Of a stretch of 64,000 bases of DNA, positions 1-9,653 are shown piece after piece. This DNA is from Rhizobium rosettiformans (GTDB taxonomy: Bacteria; Pseudomonadota; Alphaproteobacteria; Rhizobiales; Rhizobiaceae). Made by a program: the position numbers and the translations under genes. Below the pieces are notes generated by a model that did no database searches, had not been told where the DNA came from, and worked only from the letters and a program-made list of their open reading frames with translations. How positions within the stretch are numbered: position 1 is the stretch's first letter; each line of letters opens with the position of its first letter. The stretch is taken from the NCBI RefSeq assembly GCF_016806065.1, contig NZ_CP032405.1, positions 1,826,001 through 1,890,000 on the forward strand, given 5' to 3'.

Positions 1-438
1 GGCCGCAAGATCATCGTCGACACCTATGGCGGCGCAGCCCCCCATGGCGGTGGCGCCTTCTCGGGCAAGGACACGACCAAGGTTGACCGCTCGGCCGCTT
101 ACGCTGCCCGCTACCTCGCCAAGAACGTCGTCGCTGCCGGTCTCGCCGAGCGCTGCACGATCCAGATCTCCTATGCCATCGGCATTGCCCAGCCGCTGTC
201 GATCTATGTCGACCTGCATGGCACCGGCAAGGTGACCGAGGACGAGGTCGAGGCTGGCATCCGCAAGGTGATGGATTTGTCCCCGTCGGGCATCCGCCGC
301 CATCTTGACCTGAACAAGCCGATCTATGCTAAGACGTCGGCCTACGGCCATTTCGGCCGAAAGGCTGGCCGTGACGGTTCCTTCTCCTGGGAGAAGCTGG
401 ATCTGGTCAAGCCGCTCAAGGATGCGATCAAGGCTTGA
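1..438 (+). CDS. metK: S-adenosylmethionine synthetase, C-terminal part (5' end outside window)
   Basis: MetK makes S-adenosylmethionine from methionine and ATP in the cytoplasm. The window opens inside the gene; the 145 visible residues hold the conserved glycine-rich stretch [11 protein letters not shown], followed by [10 protein letters not shown], which contributes active-site residues, and the typical C-terminal [22 protein letters not shown] segment (here [18 protein letters not shown]). The reading frame is open from base 1. trmB follows after 5 bases, so the two are probably cotranscribed, and TrmB uses the SAM that MetK makes. Alphaproteobacterial metK genes are often riboswitch-controlled, but the leader is not in this window. 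Confidence 0.97.
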   Translation, partial: GRKIIVDTYGGAAPHGGGAFSGKDTTKVDRSAAYAARYLAKNVVAAGLAERCTIQISYAIGIAQPLSIYVDLHGTGKVTEDEVEAGIRKVMDLSPSGIRRHLDLNKPIYAKTSAYGHFGRKAGRDGSFSWEKLDLVKPLKDAIKA

Positions 439-443
439 TCTGA

Positions 444-1145
444 ATGACGGAACAGGAACGCAGGACGAGGTCGACCGAAGCTTTCTTCGGTCGACGCAAG
501 GGCAAGCCGTTGCGCGAGCAACAGGTCGAGCGCATGGAAACCGTCCTGCCGGAGCTGAAGGTCGACCTCGCATCCGCGGTGCCGGCCGACCTCAAGTCGC
601 TCTTCGCTGTTCCCGTCGACAAGATCCGTCTGGAAATCGGTTTCGGCGGCGGTGAGCATCTGGTTCACCGCGCCCGCACCAATCCCACCACAGGCTTCAT
701 CGGCGTCGAGCCCTTCGTCAATTCCATGGCGAAACTGCTCGCGGTCGTGGAGGTTGAGGGTTTGAAGAACATCCGCGTCTACGACGATGATGCGACACAA
801 TTGCTGGACTGGCTGCCGGAAGGCCAGATCGATCAGATCGATCTCCTCTACGCCGATCCCTGGCCCAAGAAAAAGCACTGGAAGCGTCGTTTCGTCTCGC
901 AGGTCAACCTGCAGCGTTTCCACAAGGTGCTGAAGCCGGAAGGCATTTTCTGCTTCGCCTCCGACATCGATACTTATGTCAATTGGACGCTGCAGCACTG
1001 CCGCGATCATGGTGGGTTCGAGTGGCTGGCCCGCAATGCGAGCGACTGGCTCACGCCCTATGAGGGCTGGCCGGGGACGCGCTACGAAGCCAAGGCCCGA
1101 CGTGAAGGCCGGTCATCGGCCTATCTCACATTTCGCAAGCGCTGA
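444..1145 (+). CDS. trmB: tRNA (guanine-N7-)-methyltransferase
   Basis: TrmB methylates G46 of tRNAs to m7G with SAM as donor. The 233-residue length fits the family. The SAM-binding loop is visible as [10 protein letters not shown], and the substrate-binding signature [13 protein letters not shown] lies near the middle. The start at 444 is the first ATG after the metK stop, only 5 bases downstream, so translation may be coupled. No strong Shine-Dalgarno is seen. The gene is followed on the opposite strand by DUF1150, so the metK-trmB unit ends here. Confidence 0.96.
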   Translation: MTEQERRTRSTEAFFGRRKGKPLREQQVERMETVLPELKVDLASAVPADLKSLFAVPVDKIRLEIGFGGGEHLVHRARTNPTTGFIGVEPFVNSMAKLLAVVEVEGLKNIRVYDDDATQLLDWLPEGQIDQIDLLYADPWPKKKHWKRRFVSQVNLQRFHKVLKPEGIFCFASDIDTYVNWTLQHCRDHGGFEWLARNASDWLTPYEGWPGTRYEAKARREGRSSAYLTFRKR

Positions 1146-1180
1146 TTCGCATCTCTGAGATGTCAGGTTCGCTGCACCTG

Positions 1181-1438
1181 TTAGTGCAGCGAAACGGTCT
1201 TCAGGTCGTCTTCCGCTGCCTTGAAAAAGGTGCTGGACCGGTTGTCTGTGAGCAGGATCGGCGTGCCGTCTGCGGCAAACAACGCCCACAGATCCAGGGT
1301 TGGATCGATTTCCGGAGCTTCCGGAAAGCAGCGGGACACTTCGTCCGATTTCATCTTCCTGATATAGCCCACTTCGCCGGCGCCGAGATGCGCCAGTTCG
1401 GATTTCGTCAGGCTGGATGAGGCTTCTTTGAGTAACAT
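1181..1438 (-). CDS. DUF1150 family protein
   Basis: Small 85-residue protein of the alphaproteobacterial DUF1150 family, recognised by the stretch LGAGEVGYIRKMKSDE and the C-terminal half LWALFAADGTPILLTD. The function is not known. It lies 49 bases downstream of hsp20 on the same strand, an arrangement that recurs in rhizobia, so it is probably part of the heat-shock transcript. No signal peptide or membrane segment is visible. A role linked to the small heat-shock protein is inference from position only. Confidence 0.85.
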   Translation of the reverse strand: MLLKEASSSLTKSELAHLGAGEVGYIRKMKSDEVSRCFPEAPEIDPTLDLWALFAADGTPILLTDNRSSTFFKAAEDDLKTVSLH

Positions 1439-1487
1439 TCCGATCCTCCGCGTATGAGGGAGAGGCGGCCGAACATTGCCGCGAACT

Positions 1488-1910
1488 TCATTCTGCGGTG
1501 GAGATGTTAATTTTCCTTACCAGATGCACGGGATCATGCCGGATGATCTCGATTGCGAGAAGCCCGTTTCTAAGCGAGGCACCGGTCACTTCCATACCGT
1601 CTTCTATGGCAAAGACCCGCTGGAACTGACGTGAGGCAATGCCGCGGAAGAGATAGTCTGCCTCCTCGCGTTCTACCTGCTTGCCCCGAATCACGAGTTG
1701 ATTGGCTTCCACGCTGACATCGAGTTCGTTCTCGGCAAAACCAGCTACTGCCAGCGTGACGCGCAACCGTTCTGCCCCCTTCTGCGGCGCGAGCCGCTCA
1801 ATGTCGTAGGGCGGGTATCCGTCGCTGCCGCGCGGGCGCCGGAAGGCGCTGCCGTCGCCAGTGTCGAAGGTAATGAGAAAGGCTTCGGTTGGCAGTCTGT
1901 TGCGTGTCAT
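1488..1910 (-). CDS. Hsp20/alpha-crystallin family small heat-shock protein
   Basis: ATP-independent holdase chaperone of 140 residues. After a short N-terminal arm (DGYPPYDIERL) comes the alpha-crystallin domain: RLRVTLAVAGFAENEL, QLVIRGKQ, then the L9-type loop FRGIASRQFQRVFAI and the strand GLLAIEIIR, an order typical of IbpA-like class A proteins. The usual C-terminal IxI anchoring motif is not obvious; the end reads KINISTAE. The start at 1910 is preceded by GAGGGAATGAA, a good ribosome-binding site. A longer open frame continues upstream, antisense to iunH, and is not coding. Likely heat-shock regulated (see promoter at 1955-1984). Confidence 0.93.
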   Translation of the reverse strand: MTRNRLPTEAFLITFDTGDGSAFRRPRGSDGYPPYDIERLAPQKGAERLRVTLAVAGFAENELDVSVEANQLVIRGKQVEREEADYLFRGIASRQFQRVFAIEDGMEVTGASLRNGLLAIEIIRHDPVHLVRKINISTAE

Positions 1911-1954
1911 TTCATTCCCTCGTTCAGTCCTGCGGGGACTGTCCGTCCAAGCCG

Positions 1955-1984
1955 AATATGGGAAATCGCGCGCGCCCCGACAAG
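1955..1984 (-). promoter_or_regulatory. Candidate RpoH (sigma-32) promoter of hsp20
   Basis: On the minus strand, CTTGTC (1984-1979) and CCCATATT (1962-1955) are separated by 16 bases. They resemble the CTTG / CCCCAT-T elements of heat-shock promoters. Transcription would begin about 38 bases before the hsp20 start. The short leader holds a perfect 6-bp hairpin (CAGTCC / GGACTG) just ahead of the ribosome-binding site. The assignment is by eye. Confidence 0.5.
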
Positions 1985-2051
1985 CACTGTCTTGCTTGAC
2001 AAAAGCGAACCCGCGCTCCAAGCCTCGGGCTTTCGACTTTAGGATTGCCCC

Positions 2052-2996
2052 ATGACAGAACCCCGCAAGATCATCATCGATACTGACCCCGGTCAGGACG
2101 ATGCCGCCGCCCTCATGCTCGCCTTTGCCAGCCCCGACGAACTCGACCTGCTCGGCATCACCACGGTCGCCGGCAACGTGCCGCTCACGATGACGAGCCG
2201 CAATGCCCGCATCGTCTGCGAGCTCTGCGGCGAGACCGATCGCCGGGTCTTTGAGGGCGCAGATCGCCCGATGGTACGCCCGCTCGTCACGGCAGAACAT
2301 GTGCACGGCAAGACCGGTCTTGATGGCGCGGTATTGCCGGAGCCGACCATGGCCGTCCAGAGCCAGCACGCCGTGGACTTCATCATCGAGACAGTCCGCA
2401 ACGAGCCGGCAGGCACCGTCACGCTCTGCACGCTTGGTCCGCTGACGAACATCGGCCTTGCGCTTCAGAAGGCGCCTGATATCGCACCGCGCGTCAAGGA
2501 ACTGGTGATGATGGGTGGTGGCTTCTCCGAGGGGGGCAACATCACGCCAGCCGCCGAATTCAACATCTATGTCGATCCGCATGCCGCGGCCGCCGTCCTC
2601 GGCTCGGGCATTCCGGTCACCATTATGCCGCTTGATGTCACCCACCAGCTGATGACCACCAAGGCCCGCGTTGCCCGCATGGCGGCGCTCGGCACAAAGC
2701 CAGCCAAAGTCATGGTCGAGTGGCTGGAATTCTTCGAGCGCTTCGACGAGGAGAAATACGGCTCGGATGGCGGACCGCTGCATGATCCGACTGTCGTCGC
2801 ATACCTCTTGAAGCCAGAACTCTTCAGCGGACGGCACTGCAATGTCGAGATCGAGCTGCAGTCCGAGCTGACGGTCGGCATGACCGTCGTCGACTGGTGG
2901 CGCGTCTCCGGTCGCACGCCGAATGCGACCTTCATGCGCAGCGTCGATGCCGACGGCTTCTTCGATCTGTTGATCGAGCGCTTTGCCCGCCTTTGA
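2052..2996 (+). CDS. Inosine-uridine preferring nucleoside hydrolase family protein
   Basis: Nucleoside N-ribohydrolase family, splitting ribonucleosides to base and ribose (314 residues, usual length). The N-terminal calcium-binding aspartate cluster DTDPGQDDA is intact, the family motif MGGGF occurs mid-protein, and a late HDPTVVAYLL segment carries the second metal-binding aspartate. No signal peptide, so probably cytoplasmic. AGGATTGCCCC supports the start. A ribokinase lies 3 kb downstream on the other strand; purine or pyrimidine salvage is a reasonable role, but the substrate cannot be read from the sequence. Confidence 0.92.
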   Translation: MTEPRKIIIDTDPGQDDAAALMLAFASPDELDLLGITTVAGNVPLTMTSRNARIVCELCGETDRRVFEGADRPMVRPLVTAEHVHGKTGLDGAVLPEPTMAVQSQHAVDFIIETVRNEPAGTVTLCTLGPLTNIGLALQKAPDIAPRVKELVMMGGGFSEGGNITPAAEFNIYVDPHAAAAVLGSGIPVTIMPLDVTHQLMTTKARVARMAALGTKPAKVMVEWLEFFERFDEEKYGSDGGPLHDPTVVAYLLKPELFSGRHCNVEIELQSELTVGMTVVDWWRVSGRTPNATFMRSVDADGFFDLLIERFARL

Positions 2997-3005
2997 TTGA
3001 ACGAA

Positions 3006-3037
3006 GAAGGGCGCTGCCTCGGCAGCGCCCTTCGATT
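3006..3037. terminator. Bidirectional intrinsic terminator between nucleoside hydrolase and chemoreceptor
   Basis: Perfect 13-bp inverted repeat GAAGGGCGCTGCC / GGCAGCGCCCTTC with a 2-base loop, between two convergent genes. It is followed by a short T-rich tract on the plus strand and sits where both genes need a stop. Confidence 0.85.
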
Positions 3038-3056
3038 TGGACTTGGGCTCTGAAAC

Positions 3057-5402
3057 TCAGAACTCTTCCCAATTGTCGGCGCTTGCAGCAGCGCCGCCTG
3101 CCGCCGCCGCCATCTTCCGGGGGGCGGGTGTATAGGCCGTTGCTCTAGGGCTTGCCGGCGCCATGCTGGGGCTTCGCATCGTCTCCGCTGCAGCACGCAG
3201 TGCGGCAACCGGTGCGGCGGCACCCGTAACCTGGAACTTCGCCACGAGGCCGCGCAGCGTGTCGGACTCGTTGCGCAGCGCCATGCTGGCGGCCGTCGTC
3301 TCTTCCACCATCGCAGCGTTCTGCTGGGTCACCTGGTCCATCTGGTTCACGGCGGCATTAACCTCCTTGAGGCCGGACGCCTGTTCGCTGGCCGAAGCGG
3401 AGATCTGGCGAATGAGGCCGTTGATCTGCATGACCTGCTGGGCAATCTTCTGAAGCGTCTGCCCGGCCTCCCCGACAAGCTCGACGCCATCCTTGACCTG
3501 AGCGGCTGAGGCATTGATCAGCGACTTGATCTCCTTTGCAGCCGTTGCCGACCGCTGGGCGAGTTCGCGAACCTCCTGCGCGACGACGGCAAAGCCCTTG
3601 CCGGCTTCCCCGGCACGAGCAGCCTCGACGCCGGCATTGAGGGCGAGCAGGTTGGTCTGGAAGGCGATCTCGTCGATGACCCCGATGATGCGGGAGATTT
3701 CCTGCGACGACTGTTCGATGCCATGCATCGAGGCAACTGCCTTCTGGACAACCTCGCCGGACTTTTCGGCATCCTTGACGGCAACCGAAACGGTGTTTGC
3801 CGCGGTCCCGGCATTGTCGGCGCTCGAATTGACCTGCTCGGTCAGCTCGTTGAGAGCCGCCGCAGTTTCCTCGAGGCTCGCCGCCTGTTGCTCGGTGCGC
3901 TTGGAGAGGTCGGCTGCACTTTCCGAGATTTCGCTCGTGCCAGCGGCGATGTTCACGACGCTGCCGTTGACCGAGGCGATTGCCTGTTCGAGGCTCGCCA
4001 CCGCATCGTTGAAGTCGCGTTTCAGGGCGGCATACTCGCCCGGGAATTCGTCGGCGATCCGGTAGGTGAGGTTGCCCTGCGAAAGCTGGGCGAGACCGCT
4101 GCCGAGTGCGGTGACGACATGCTGCTGCACGGAAGCGGATTGATTGCGTTCCTCTTCGTTGCGACGGCGCTCGCCCTCAGCGGCCTTGCGCTGTGCGTCT
4201 GCTTCGGCGGCAAGCATGTTGCTTTCGGCAAGCTTGTGGCGGAAGCCATCGAGCGCCTTGGCAACCAGACCGATCTCATCCTGACGGTCCTGGTTGGAAA
4301 CGTCGCTGGCATAGTCGCCCTTGGTCATGCGTTCGACGTCGCCGACGAGTCCATGCAACGGGCGCTGAGCGATCGAACGCACTGCCAGGAACAGCGCCAG
4401 CATGACGGCACCGAGCACGATCAGGCCGCCGATGATCATCATCAGGGTCTGCGCCTCGACGGGTGCGTTGATCGCCGCATGCGGGATGTCGATGATGACA
4501 GCCCAAGTGGTGTTCACGCCCGGCACGGCAAAGGGAAAGAGCAACCGGTCAAAACCTTCGCCATTGGCGTCCGCCAGATTGGGAACGAGGTTGCCGGTAC
4601 CGCTTGAGAGAGCCGTCTTCAGTGCGTCTGCGCCGGCTTCCTCATATGGCTTCATCAAGAGTTCGTCCGTCGGAGCCACCAGCCATTGCTGGCCCTGTGC
4701 CACCAGAAGCACGCGGCCGGTCTCGAAAGGCTTGAGCGCCTTGAGCTTGTCCGAAAGGGACAGAAGCGAGATATCGACGCCGCTGACGCCGATCATCTTG
4801 CCACCGGAGAAGACCGGATAGGCGATGGAGCTCATTGTCGTTGGCACATCAGTGCCTTCGGCCAGATAGGGAGCCGTGATCGCGCCCTTGCCGCTCTTGG
4901 CCGCAAGCGCATACCACTCGGCATCATACTTGGCGGCGAAGGTCGAGAACTGGATGGCGCCATTGCGGTCCTTGGACCAGTAGGGGGTGAAAATCCCGTC
5001 GTCATTGGCGCCGAGATCGGCCTGCCCCTTGACGTCGTCCTTGCGGCCGTCAATGCCACCCGGCTCTTCCGCCATCCAGCTTCCAAAAGCGAACGGGTTC
5101 TGTTCGAGATTGGCCTTCAGGATGTTTGTGATGCCCTGACGGTCGAAGGATTGCCCCTCATGGCCGCGGCCGATGACGCCGGCCATCGTGCGGGCCGCAC
5201 TCGCAAGCTCGCCGATATCGCCGGCCACTTCACGGGCGATCGATTTCGCCTCTGCATCCGCCTGTTCCATGGTCAGCGCATGAACACGGTCGCGGGTCTG
5301 CGAAATCAGAACGAGATTGGAAAGGAAAAGCACAAGTCCGATGGCGACGCCGGTGACGACCAGGAGCTTGGCGGCGATCGAACGGGTAAAAAAGGCGAAC
5401 AT
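3057..5402 (-). CDS. Methyl-accepting chemotaxis protein with dCache sensor and CheR/CheB tether
   Basis: Transmembrane chemoreceptor of 781 residues. Order: TM1 at about 9-32, a large periplasmic dCache-type domain to about 315 (contains [20 protein letters not shown]), TM2 at about 320-342, HAMP at about 343-395, then a methylated helical bundle. The conserved hairpin tip [20 protein letters not shown] that contacts CheA and CheW is present. The last residues are NWEEF, the C-terminal pentapeptide that docks CheR and CheB, so this is probably a major, methylation-assisting receptor. The ligand is unknown; dCache domains often bind amino acids. Stand-alone gene, transcribed towards a strong terminator. 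Confidence 0.96.
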   Translation of the reverse strand: MFAFFTRSIAAKLLVVTGVAIGLVLFLSNLVLISQTRDRVHALTMEQADAEAKSIAREVAGDIGELASAARTMAGVIGRGHEGQSFDRQGITNILKANLEQNPFAFGSWMAEEPGGIDGRKDDVKGQADLGANDDGIFTPYWSKDRNGAIQFSTFAAKYDAEWYALAAKSGKGAITAPYLAEGTDVPTTMSSIAYPVFSGGKMIGVSGVDISLLSLSDKLKALKPFETGRVLLVAQGQQWLVAPTDELLMKPYEEAGADALKTALSSGTGNLVPNLADANGEGFDRLLFPFAVPGVNTTWAVIIDIPHAAINAPVEAQTLMMIIGGLIVLGAVMLALFLAVRSIAQRPLHGLVGDVERMTKGDYASDVSNQDRQDEIGLVAKALDGFRHKLAESNMLAAEADAQRKAAEGERRRNEEERNQSASVQQHVVTALGSGLAQLSQGNLTYRIADEFPGEYAALKRDFNDAVASLEQAIASVNGSVVNIAAGTSEISESAADLSKRTEQQAASLEETAAALNELTEQVNSSADNAGTAANTVSVAVKDAEKSGEVVQKAVASMHGIEQSSQEISRIIGVIDEIAFQTNLLALNAGVEAARAGEAGKGFAVVAQEVRELAQRSATAAKEIKSLINASAAQVKDGVELVGEAGQTLQKIAQQVMQINGLIRQISASASEQASGLKEVNAAVNQMDQVTQQNAAMVEETTAASMALRNESDTLRGLVAKFQVTGAAAPVAALRAAAETMRSPSMAPASPRATAYTPAPRKMAAAAGGAAASADNWEEF

Positions 5403-5557
5403 GGAAGCCTCGAAAACTGAGGATCAGGACGCAGGGACATTCGTTCCACACCCTCATGGCGCGGCCGGGCATGCTTTCGCATACCCCGATCGCGACCGAT
5501 GCTATGTTCCATTGTTTAAAGTTGAATAAATCAGACTTGTGCCCGCCCCGCGAATAC

Positions 5558-6457
5558 TCAAAGCGCGGCGGCAACCTCGCCCGCGTCCGGGATTGCCGGC
5601 TGGGCGCCGGGTTTGAGGCAGGCAAGCGACCCGGCGACGGCCGCGCGGCGCAGTGCGTCGCCGAAAGCAAGGCCTGCGTCGAGGCTTGCGGCAAAATAGC
5701 CGCAGAAGGTGTCGCCGGCGCCGACCGTATCGACCGGCACGATCTTCAGGCCCTTGGTCCGGTGCAGAGTGCCACCTTCGGCAGCGATCACGCCCTCGGC
5801 GCCGAGGGTGACGATCAGGATCTGACCGGTCTTGCCATGCATGTCGAGGAGGATCTGCTCCCGTTCTTCGCCCGTCACGTTGTCACGACCGACCAGTCGT
5901 TCGAATTCGGTCTCGTTGGCGATGACGATATCGGCAAGCGCCGCCAGAGCTTCTGTCTCCGGGATGAGGGGTGCGATGTTGAGCACCGTGCGGACGCCTC
6001 GGGCTTTCGCGCTCTCAAGTGCCGCCTTGACCGAGCCTGCCGGCACCTCCTGTTGCAACATCAGAATATCGCCATCCTGCATGCCCTCGACCGCGCTCTC
6101 GGCCTGCGCGGCGCTGACGGTACCATTGGCGGCGGGCACGACGGCAATCATGTTCTCGCCGTCGCCACCCACCAGGATGAGCGCGGTGCCGGTCGGACCG
6201 TCGACGCGGGCCACACCCAAGAGATCAGTCCCGGCCTTGTCGAGAAGATCAAGCGCCGGGCCCGCGAACTCGTCGCGCCCAACGGCACCGACCATGCGCA
6301 CCTCAGCCCCGGCACGCCGGGCCGCCAGCGCTTGGTTCGCACCCTTGCCACCCGCAGCTGTCGCAAATCCCGTTCCGGCGACCGTTTCGCCCGGCTTCGG
6401 CAGCCTTGGCGTGGTGGCGACGAGGTCCATGTTAATGGAGCCGAAGACGGTGATCAT
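5558..6457 (-). CDS. rbsK: Ribokinase (PfkB family)
   Basis: Phosphorylates ribose to ribose 5-phosphate with ATP (299 residues). PfkB hallmarks: N-terminal GSINMDLV, the ATP/sugar motif GGKGANQALAARRAG, and the anion-hole signature VDTVGAGDTFCGYFA with catalytic Asp. The start at 6457 is preceded by GGGAGG. No ribose transporter is adjacent; its neighbours are a chemoreceptor and rmuC. Together with the nucleoside hydrolase at 2052-2996 it could consume ribose released from nucleosides, which is inference. Confidence 0.94.
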   Translation of the reverse strand: MITVFGSINMDLVATTPRLPKPGETVAGTGFATAAGGKGANQALAARRAGAEVRMVGAVGRDEFAGPALDLLDKAGTDLLGVARVDGPTGTALILVGGDGENMIAVVPAANGTVSAAQAESAVEGMQDGDILMLQQEVPAGSVKAALESAKARGVRTVLNIAPLIPETEALAALADIVIANETEFERLVGRDNVTGEEREQILLDMHGKTGQILIVTLGAEGVIAAEGGTLHRTKGLKIVPVDTVGAGDTFCGYFAASLDAGLAFGDALRRAAVAGSLACLKPGAQPAIPDAGEVAAAL

Positions 6458-6510
6458 GAGCGCGGGCCTCCCTGAATGCTCTAGGCTGTCGCGCTCTTTT
6501 GGACCGGGTC

Positions 6511-7743
6511 TCAGTCGTCGTCAACAACCCTGAGCTTGAGGAGACCCGTGCGGCTCTCGACGGCGCGGCTGGGCGCATCGTCGCCATCCTCTCGTCCGCC
6601 GGGTGTTTCGAATTCCATGGCTTCGATCTTGGCGCCGCGTTTTGCCAGCTTGTCCGAGGAGGTGATGATCATTTCGACATCCTTCTGGGCCGCGAGGAAG
6701 TGGCTTTGAAGCTTTCGCGTCCGGTCATCCAGGCGTCCAAGGTCCTCCATCAGGCGGATGACTTCGCCCTGGATCAGGTGCGCCTGCTCGCGCATGCGCT
6801 GGTCCTTCAGCACGGCCTGAATTACCTGAATGGAGAGCATCAGCAGCGATGGCGAAACAATTACCACCTTCTGCCGGTGCGCTTTCTGCACCACGCCTTC
6901 GAAGTTCTCGTGGATCTCAGCAAAGATCGATTCCGACGGCACGAACAGGAAGGCCATGTCCTGGGTCTCGCCGGGGATCAGGTACTTCTCCGAGATGTCG
7001 CGGATATGCACCTCCATATCCCGGCGGAACTGCTGCGACGCTGCTTTCTTCTGCTCCGGATTTTCCGTCTCCCGGATCACGTTCCAGGCTTCGAGGGGGA
7101 ACTTCGCATCCACCACCAGTGGCGGCGAATTGTTCGGCATCCGGATGGTGCAGTCGGGGCGCGACCCATTCGACAGCGTCGTCTGGAACGCGTAGGCGCC
7201 CATCGGCAAGCCGTCGGCGACAATCGTCTCCATCCGCGATTGCCCGAAGGCGCCGCGCGTCTGCTTGTTGGACAGGATCGCCTGAAGGCCGACGACATCC
7301 TTGGCAAGCGACTGGATGTTGTTCTGCGCGGCATCGATCACCGCCAGTCGCTCCTGCAGCGTGCGCAGGTTGTCATGCGTCGACTTTGTCTGCTCGGTGA
7401 TCGTCGTGCCCAGCCGATGCGTCATGCCGTCAAGCCGTTGGCTGATCGACTGATTGAGCTCGGCCTGGCGGCTGCCGAAGACCTCGGCCATGGTTGCAAG
7501 CCGCCCCTGCATTTCGGCCTGGGCTTTCAGCAGTTCTGCAAGCCGCGCTTCCGCAGCTTCGTCCCGCCGTGCCGTCTCCTCGCGCAATTCGGCGCGCAGA
7601 CGTGCGGCCCGCATCGAAGCGATGACCATCACGACAACGGGCAGGAAAAACAGAGCAGCCGCGAGGCCGATGAGGAACGCGGGCTGAAGAGTGACTGAGC
7701 CAATGGTCACTGCCGGAATGTCGAGAAGGGTCATGCGCGTCAT
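6511..7743 (-). CDS. rmuC: DNA recombination protein RmuC
   Basis: RmuC family protein linked to limiting inversions at short inverted repeats and to chromosome maintenance. An N-terminal membrane segment (FLIGLAAALFFLPVVVMVIA) is followed by a long coiled coil rich in Ala, Glu and Arg, and then the PD-(D/E)xK-like RmuC domain containing VVDAKFPLEAW and FLFVPSE. I chose ATG at 7743 (410 residues); an in-frame GTG at 7809 would add 22 residues, but neither start has a good ribosome-binding site. In rhizobia rmuC commonly sits next to def-fmt-truA; here two chemoreceptors lie between. Confidence 0.9.
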   Translation of the reverse strand: MTRMTLLDIPAVTIGSVTLQPAFLIGLAAALFFLPVVVMVIASMRAARLRAELREETARRDEAAEARLAELLKAQAEMQGRLATMAEVFGSRQAELNQSISQRLDGMTHRLGTTITEQTKSTHDNLRTLQERLAVIDAAQNNIQSLAKDVVGLQAILSNKQTRGAFGQSRMETIVADGLPMGAYAFQTTLSNGSRPDCTIRMPNNSPPLVVDAKFPLEAWNVIRETENPEQKKAASQQFRRDMEVHIRDISEKYLIPGETQDMAFLFVPSESIFAEIHENFEGVVQKAHRQKVVIVSPSLLMLSIQVIQAVLKDQRMREQAHLIQGEVIRLMEDLGRLDDRTRKLQSHFLAAQKDVEMIITSSDKLAKRGAKIEAMEFETPGGREDGDDAPSRAVESRTGLLKLRVVDDD

Positions 7744-7980
7744 GATAGCTGATTCGGACCGCGAAAACAGATCAAAGAGTGAACGTACGTTTCCCTGCCG
7801 GGAAGTCACAGGTTGCTATAGCGAAAAAATACGCGCCTTCAGTATGTGACGATAATCAATCCTTCCCCGGAAATCTGGACGTTTTTCGTTCAGTGCGACC
7901 GCGATGCGCTCGCGAAGGCAAAAATATGCTCTCCCCCGACAACTGAACATTTACCATTTTAGAATTCCCTGAAGGTCGCT

Positions 7981-8003
7981 TATCAGCATTCGCTGATATT
8001 TTT
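7981..8003 (+). terminator. Terminator-like hairpin in the leader of the first globin-coupled receptor
   Basis: TATCAGC / GCTGATA with a 4-base loop, followed at once by a run of five T. It ends 27 bases before the ATG at 8031 and directly abuts an alternative GTG at 8004. It could attenuate transcription of the receptor, or be chance. This is the main reason to prefer the ATG at 8031. Confidence 0.45.
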
Positions 8004-8030
8004 GTGAACCAGAAGAGTGAAGTACCGGCC

Positions 8031-9539
8031 ATGGCGTCGCAAACCGAAAATGCAGATCTGAAGAACCGTCTTCGCTTCCTGGGATTGGACGACAAGGGCA
8101 GGGATACTCTGCGAAGACTGGGGCCGCTGATCCGCAAGAATATCGGCGGTGCGCTCGAAATCTTCTACGACAAGATCCGCAAGGTTCCAGAGACCGCCGC
8201 TTTCTTCCGCAACGATGATCACATCAAGGGCGCCAAGAAGCGCCAGGAAGAACACTGGGGCATCGTCGGCACCGCAGACTATACGGACAGCTACGTCGAG
8301 GGTGTCACCAAGGTCGGCAAGGCCCATGCCCGCATCGGCCTGGAGCCGCGCTGGTATATCGGCGGTTATGCGCTCGTTCTCGAGCAGCTCGTGCATGCGG
8401 TCGTTCGCGAACGTTGGCCGAGCCGTTTCGGTCGGCGCAATTCCGAGCAGCTCGCCGAAGAGATCTCCGTTGTCGTCAAGGCTGCCTTGCTCGACATGGA
8501 CTATTCCATCTCCGTCTATCTGGCGATCCTGGCCGAGCAGCGTCAGGCTGCGGAAGACGCCCGGCTGAAGGCGGAAGCCGAGCAGGCAACGGCGCTCGCA
8601 GCCCTGCGCGGCGCACTCGGCAAGCTGTCTGCCGGCGATCTTGAAGCTCGCCTGCCGAACGATCTGCCGGCCAATTTCGCGCAGATGGCCGAGGACTACA
8701 ATGCGTCGGTCGATGCCCTGCGCGCGACGATCACGACCGTACGTCATTCTGCCGACGAAATCTTCAAGTCGACGACTGCGATTTCCGATGCCACCGATGA
8801 TCTCGCCCAGCGCACCGAGCAGCAGGCGGCAGGTCTTGAGGAAAGCACTGCCGCGCTGCACGAGCTGACCCAGAATGTCACCCTGACCGCCGATGGCGCG
8901 AAGGAAGCTGCCACGGTTGTCGGCGCCGCCTTGACGGAAGCCCGCGTCTCCGAAGAGGTTGTCTCCCGCGCCGTCACCGCCATGGGGGCCATCGAGAAAT
9001 CCTCCGACGAGATCTCCAAGATCATCGGCGTCATCGACGAGATTGCCTTCCAGACCAACCTTCTGGCGCTGAACGCCGGCGTCGAGGCTGCCCGTGCAGG
9101 TGAGGCCGGGCGTGGCTTCGCGGTCGTCGCGCAGGAAGTTCGTGAGCTTGCGCAGCGTTGCGCCAACGCCGCCCGCGAGATCAAAAACCTGATCTCGCAG
9201 AGCTCGACACAGGTCGAAGCCGGTGTCGGCCTCGTCAACAATGCTGGCGACGCGCTTGGCAAGATCATCGTCCGCATCGGCGAGATCAACGACATCGTCG
9301 GCAAGATCGCGCTTGCTGCAGCTGACCAGTCCGGCGGCCTGCGCGAGGTCAACACGTCGGTACAGTCGATGGATCAGATCACCCAGCGCAACGCCACTAT
9401 GGTCGAGGAAAGCTCGGCCCAGACCGCGACGCTGATGGAAGAGGCAGGGCGCCTCGTTCAGGCGCTGCAAGGTTTCAAGACGAGCGGCAGCCGCACGCAG
9501 ACCTCGAACCATGGCAGCAACTACCGCATGGCCTCTTAA
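8031..9539 (+). CDS. Globin-coupled methyl-accepting chemotaxis protein (HemAT-like aerotaxis receptor)
   Basis: Soluble chemoreceptor of 502 residues with no membrane segment. The N-terminal protoglobin sensor (about 1-165) carries the family signature [13 protein letters not shown], preceded by the likely proximal haem ligand His99 (KAHAR). A short HAMP-like linker (about 195-245) leads to a methyl-accepting signalling bundle with the tip [20 protein letters not shown]. By analogy with HemAT it should bind O2 through haem and signal to CheA. There is no C-terminal pentapeptide, so it would depend on tethered receptors for efficient adaptation. A tandem paralogue follows 114 bases downstream. 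Confidence 0.93.
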   Translation: MASQTENADLKNRLRFLGLDDKGRDTLRRLGPLIRKNIGGALEIFYDKIRKVPETAAFFRNDDHIKGAKKRQEEHWGIVGTADYTDSYVEGVTKVGKAHARIGLEPRWYIGGYALVLEQLVHAVVRERWPSRFGRRNSEQLAEEISVVVKAALLDMDYSISVYLAILAEQRQAAEDARLKAEAEQATALAALRGALGKLSAGDLEARLPNDLPANFAQMAEDYNASVDALRATITTVRHSADEIFKSTTAISDATDDLAQRTEQQAAGLEESTAALHELTQNVTLTADGAKEAATVVGAALTEARVSEEVVSRAVTAMGAIEKSSDEISKIIGVIDEIAFQTNLLALNAGVEAARAGEAGRGFAVVAQEVRELAQRCANAAREIKNLISQSSTQVEAGVGLVNNAGDALGKIIVRIGEINDIVGKIALAAADQSGGLREVNTSVQSMDQITQRNATMVEESSAQTATLMEEAGRLVQALQGFKTSGSRTQTSNHGSNYRMAS

Positions 9540-9556
9540 ACCGGACTCTGCCCCTC

Positions 9557-9586
9557 ACGGTAGCGCGGAATGCGCGCTACCGTTTA
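9557..9586 (+). terminator. Intrinsic terminator between the two globin-coupled receptors
   Basis: Perfect 11-bp stem ACGGTAGCGCG / CGCGCTACCGT with a 5-base loop, followed by TT. It separates the paralogous receptor genes, suggesting independent transcription of the second. Confidence 0.7.
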
Positions 9587-9653
9587 GAAACTATTCAGCA
9601 AACCGTGGCAGTTCTGGTTGATAGCAGTCAAATCGAAAGTCCCTCATCGCATC

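Noticed and set aside
1..438. SAM riboswitch of metK
   Set aside because: The metK leader lies outside the window; nothing can be said.
1911..2051. ROSE-type RNA thermometer before hsp20
   Set aside because: The leader predicted from the promoter is about 38 bases, and no multi-stem structure pairing with the ribosome-binding site could be drawn.
1911..2837. N-terminal extension of the hsp20 frame to 449 residues
   Set aside because: The extension is antisense to the nucleoside hydrolase gene; hsp20 has its own ribosome-binding site and family start at 1910.
7983..9512. 509-codon minus-strand frame opposite the first globin-coupled receptor
   Set aside because: Antisense shadow; the plus-strand protein has complete, conserved domains.
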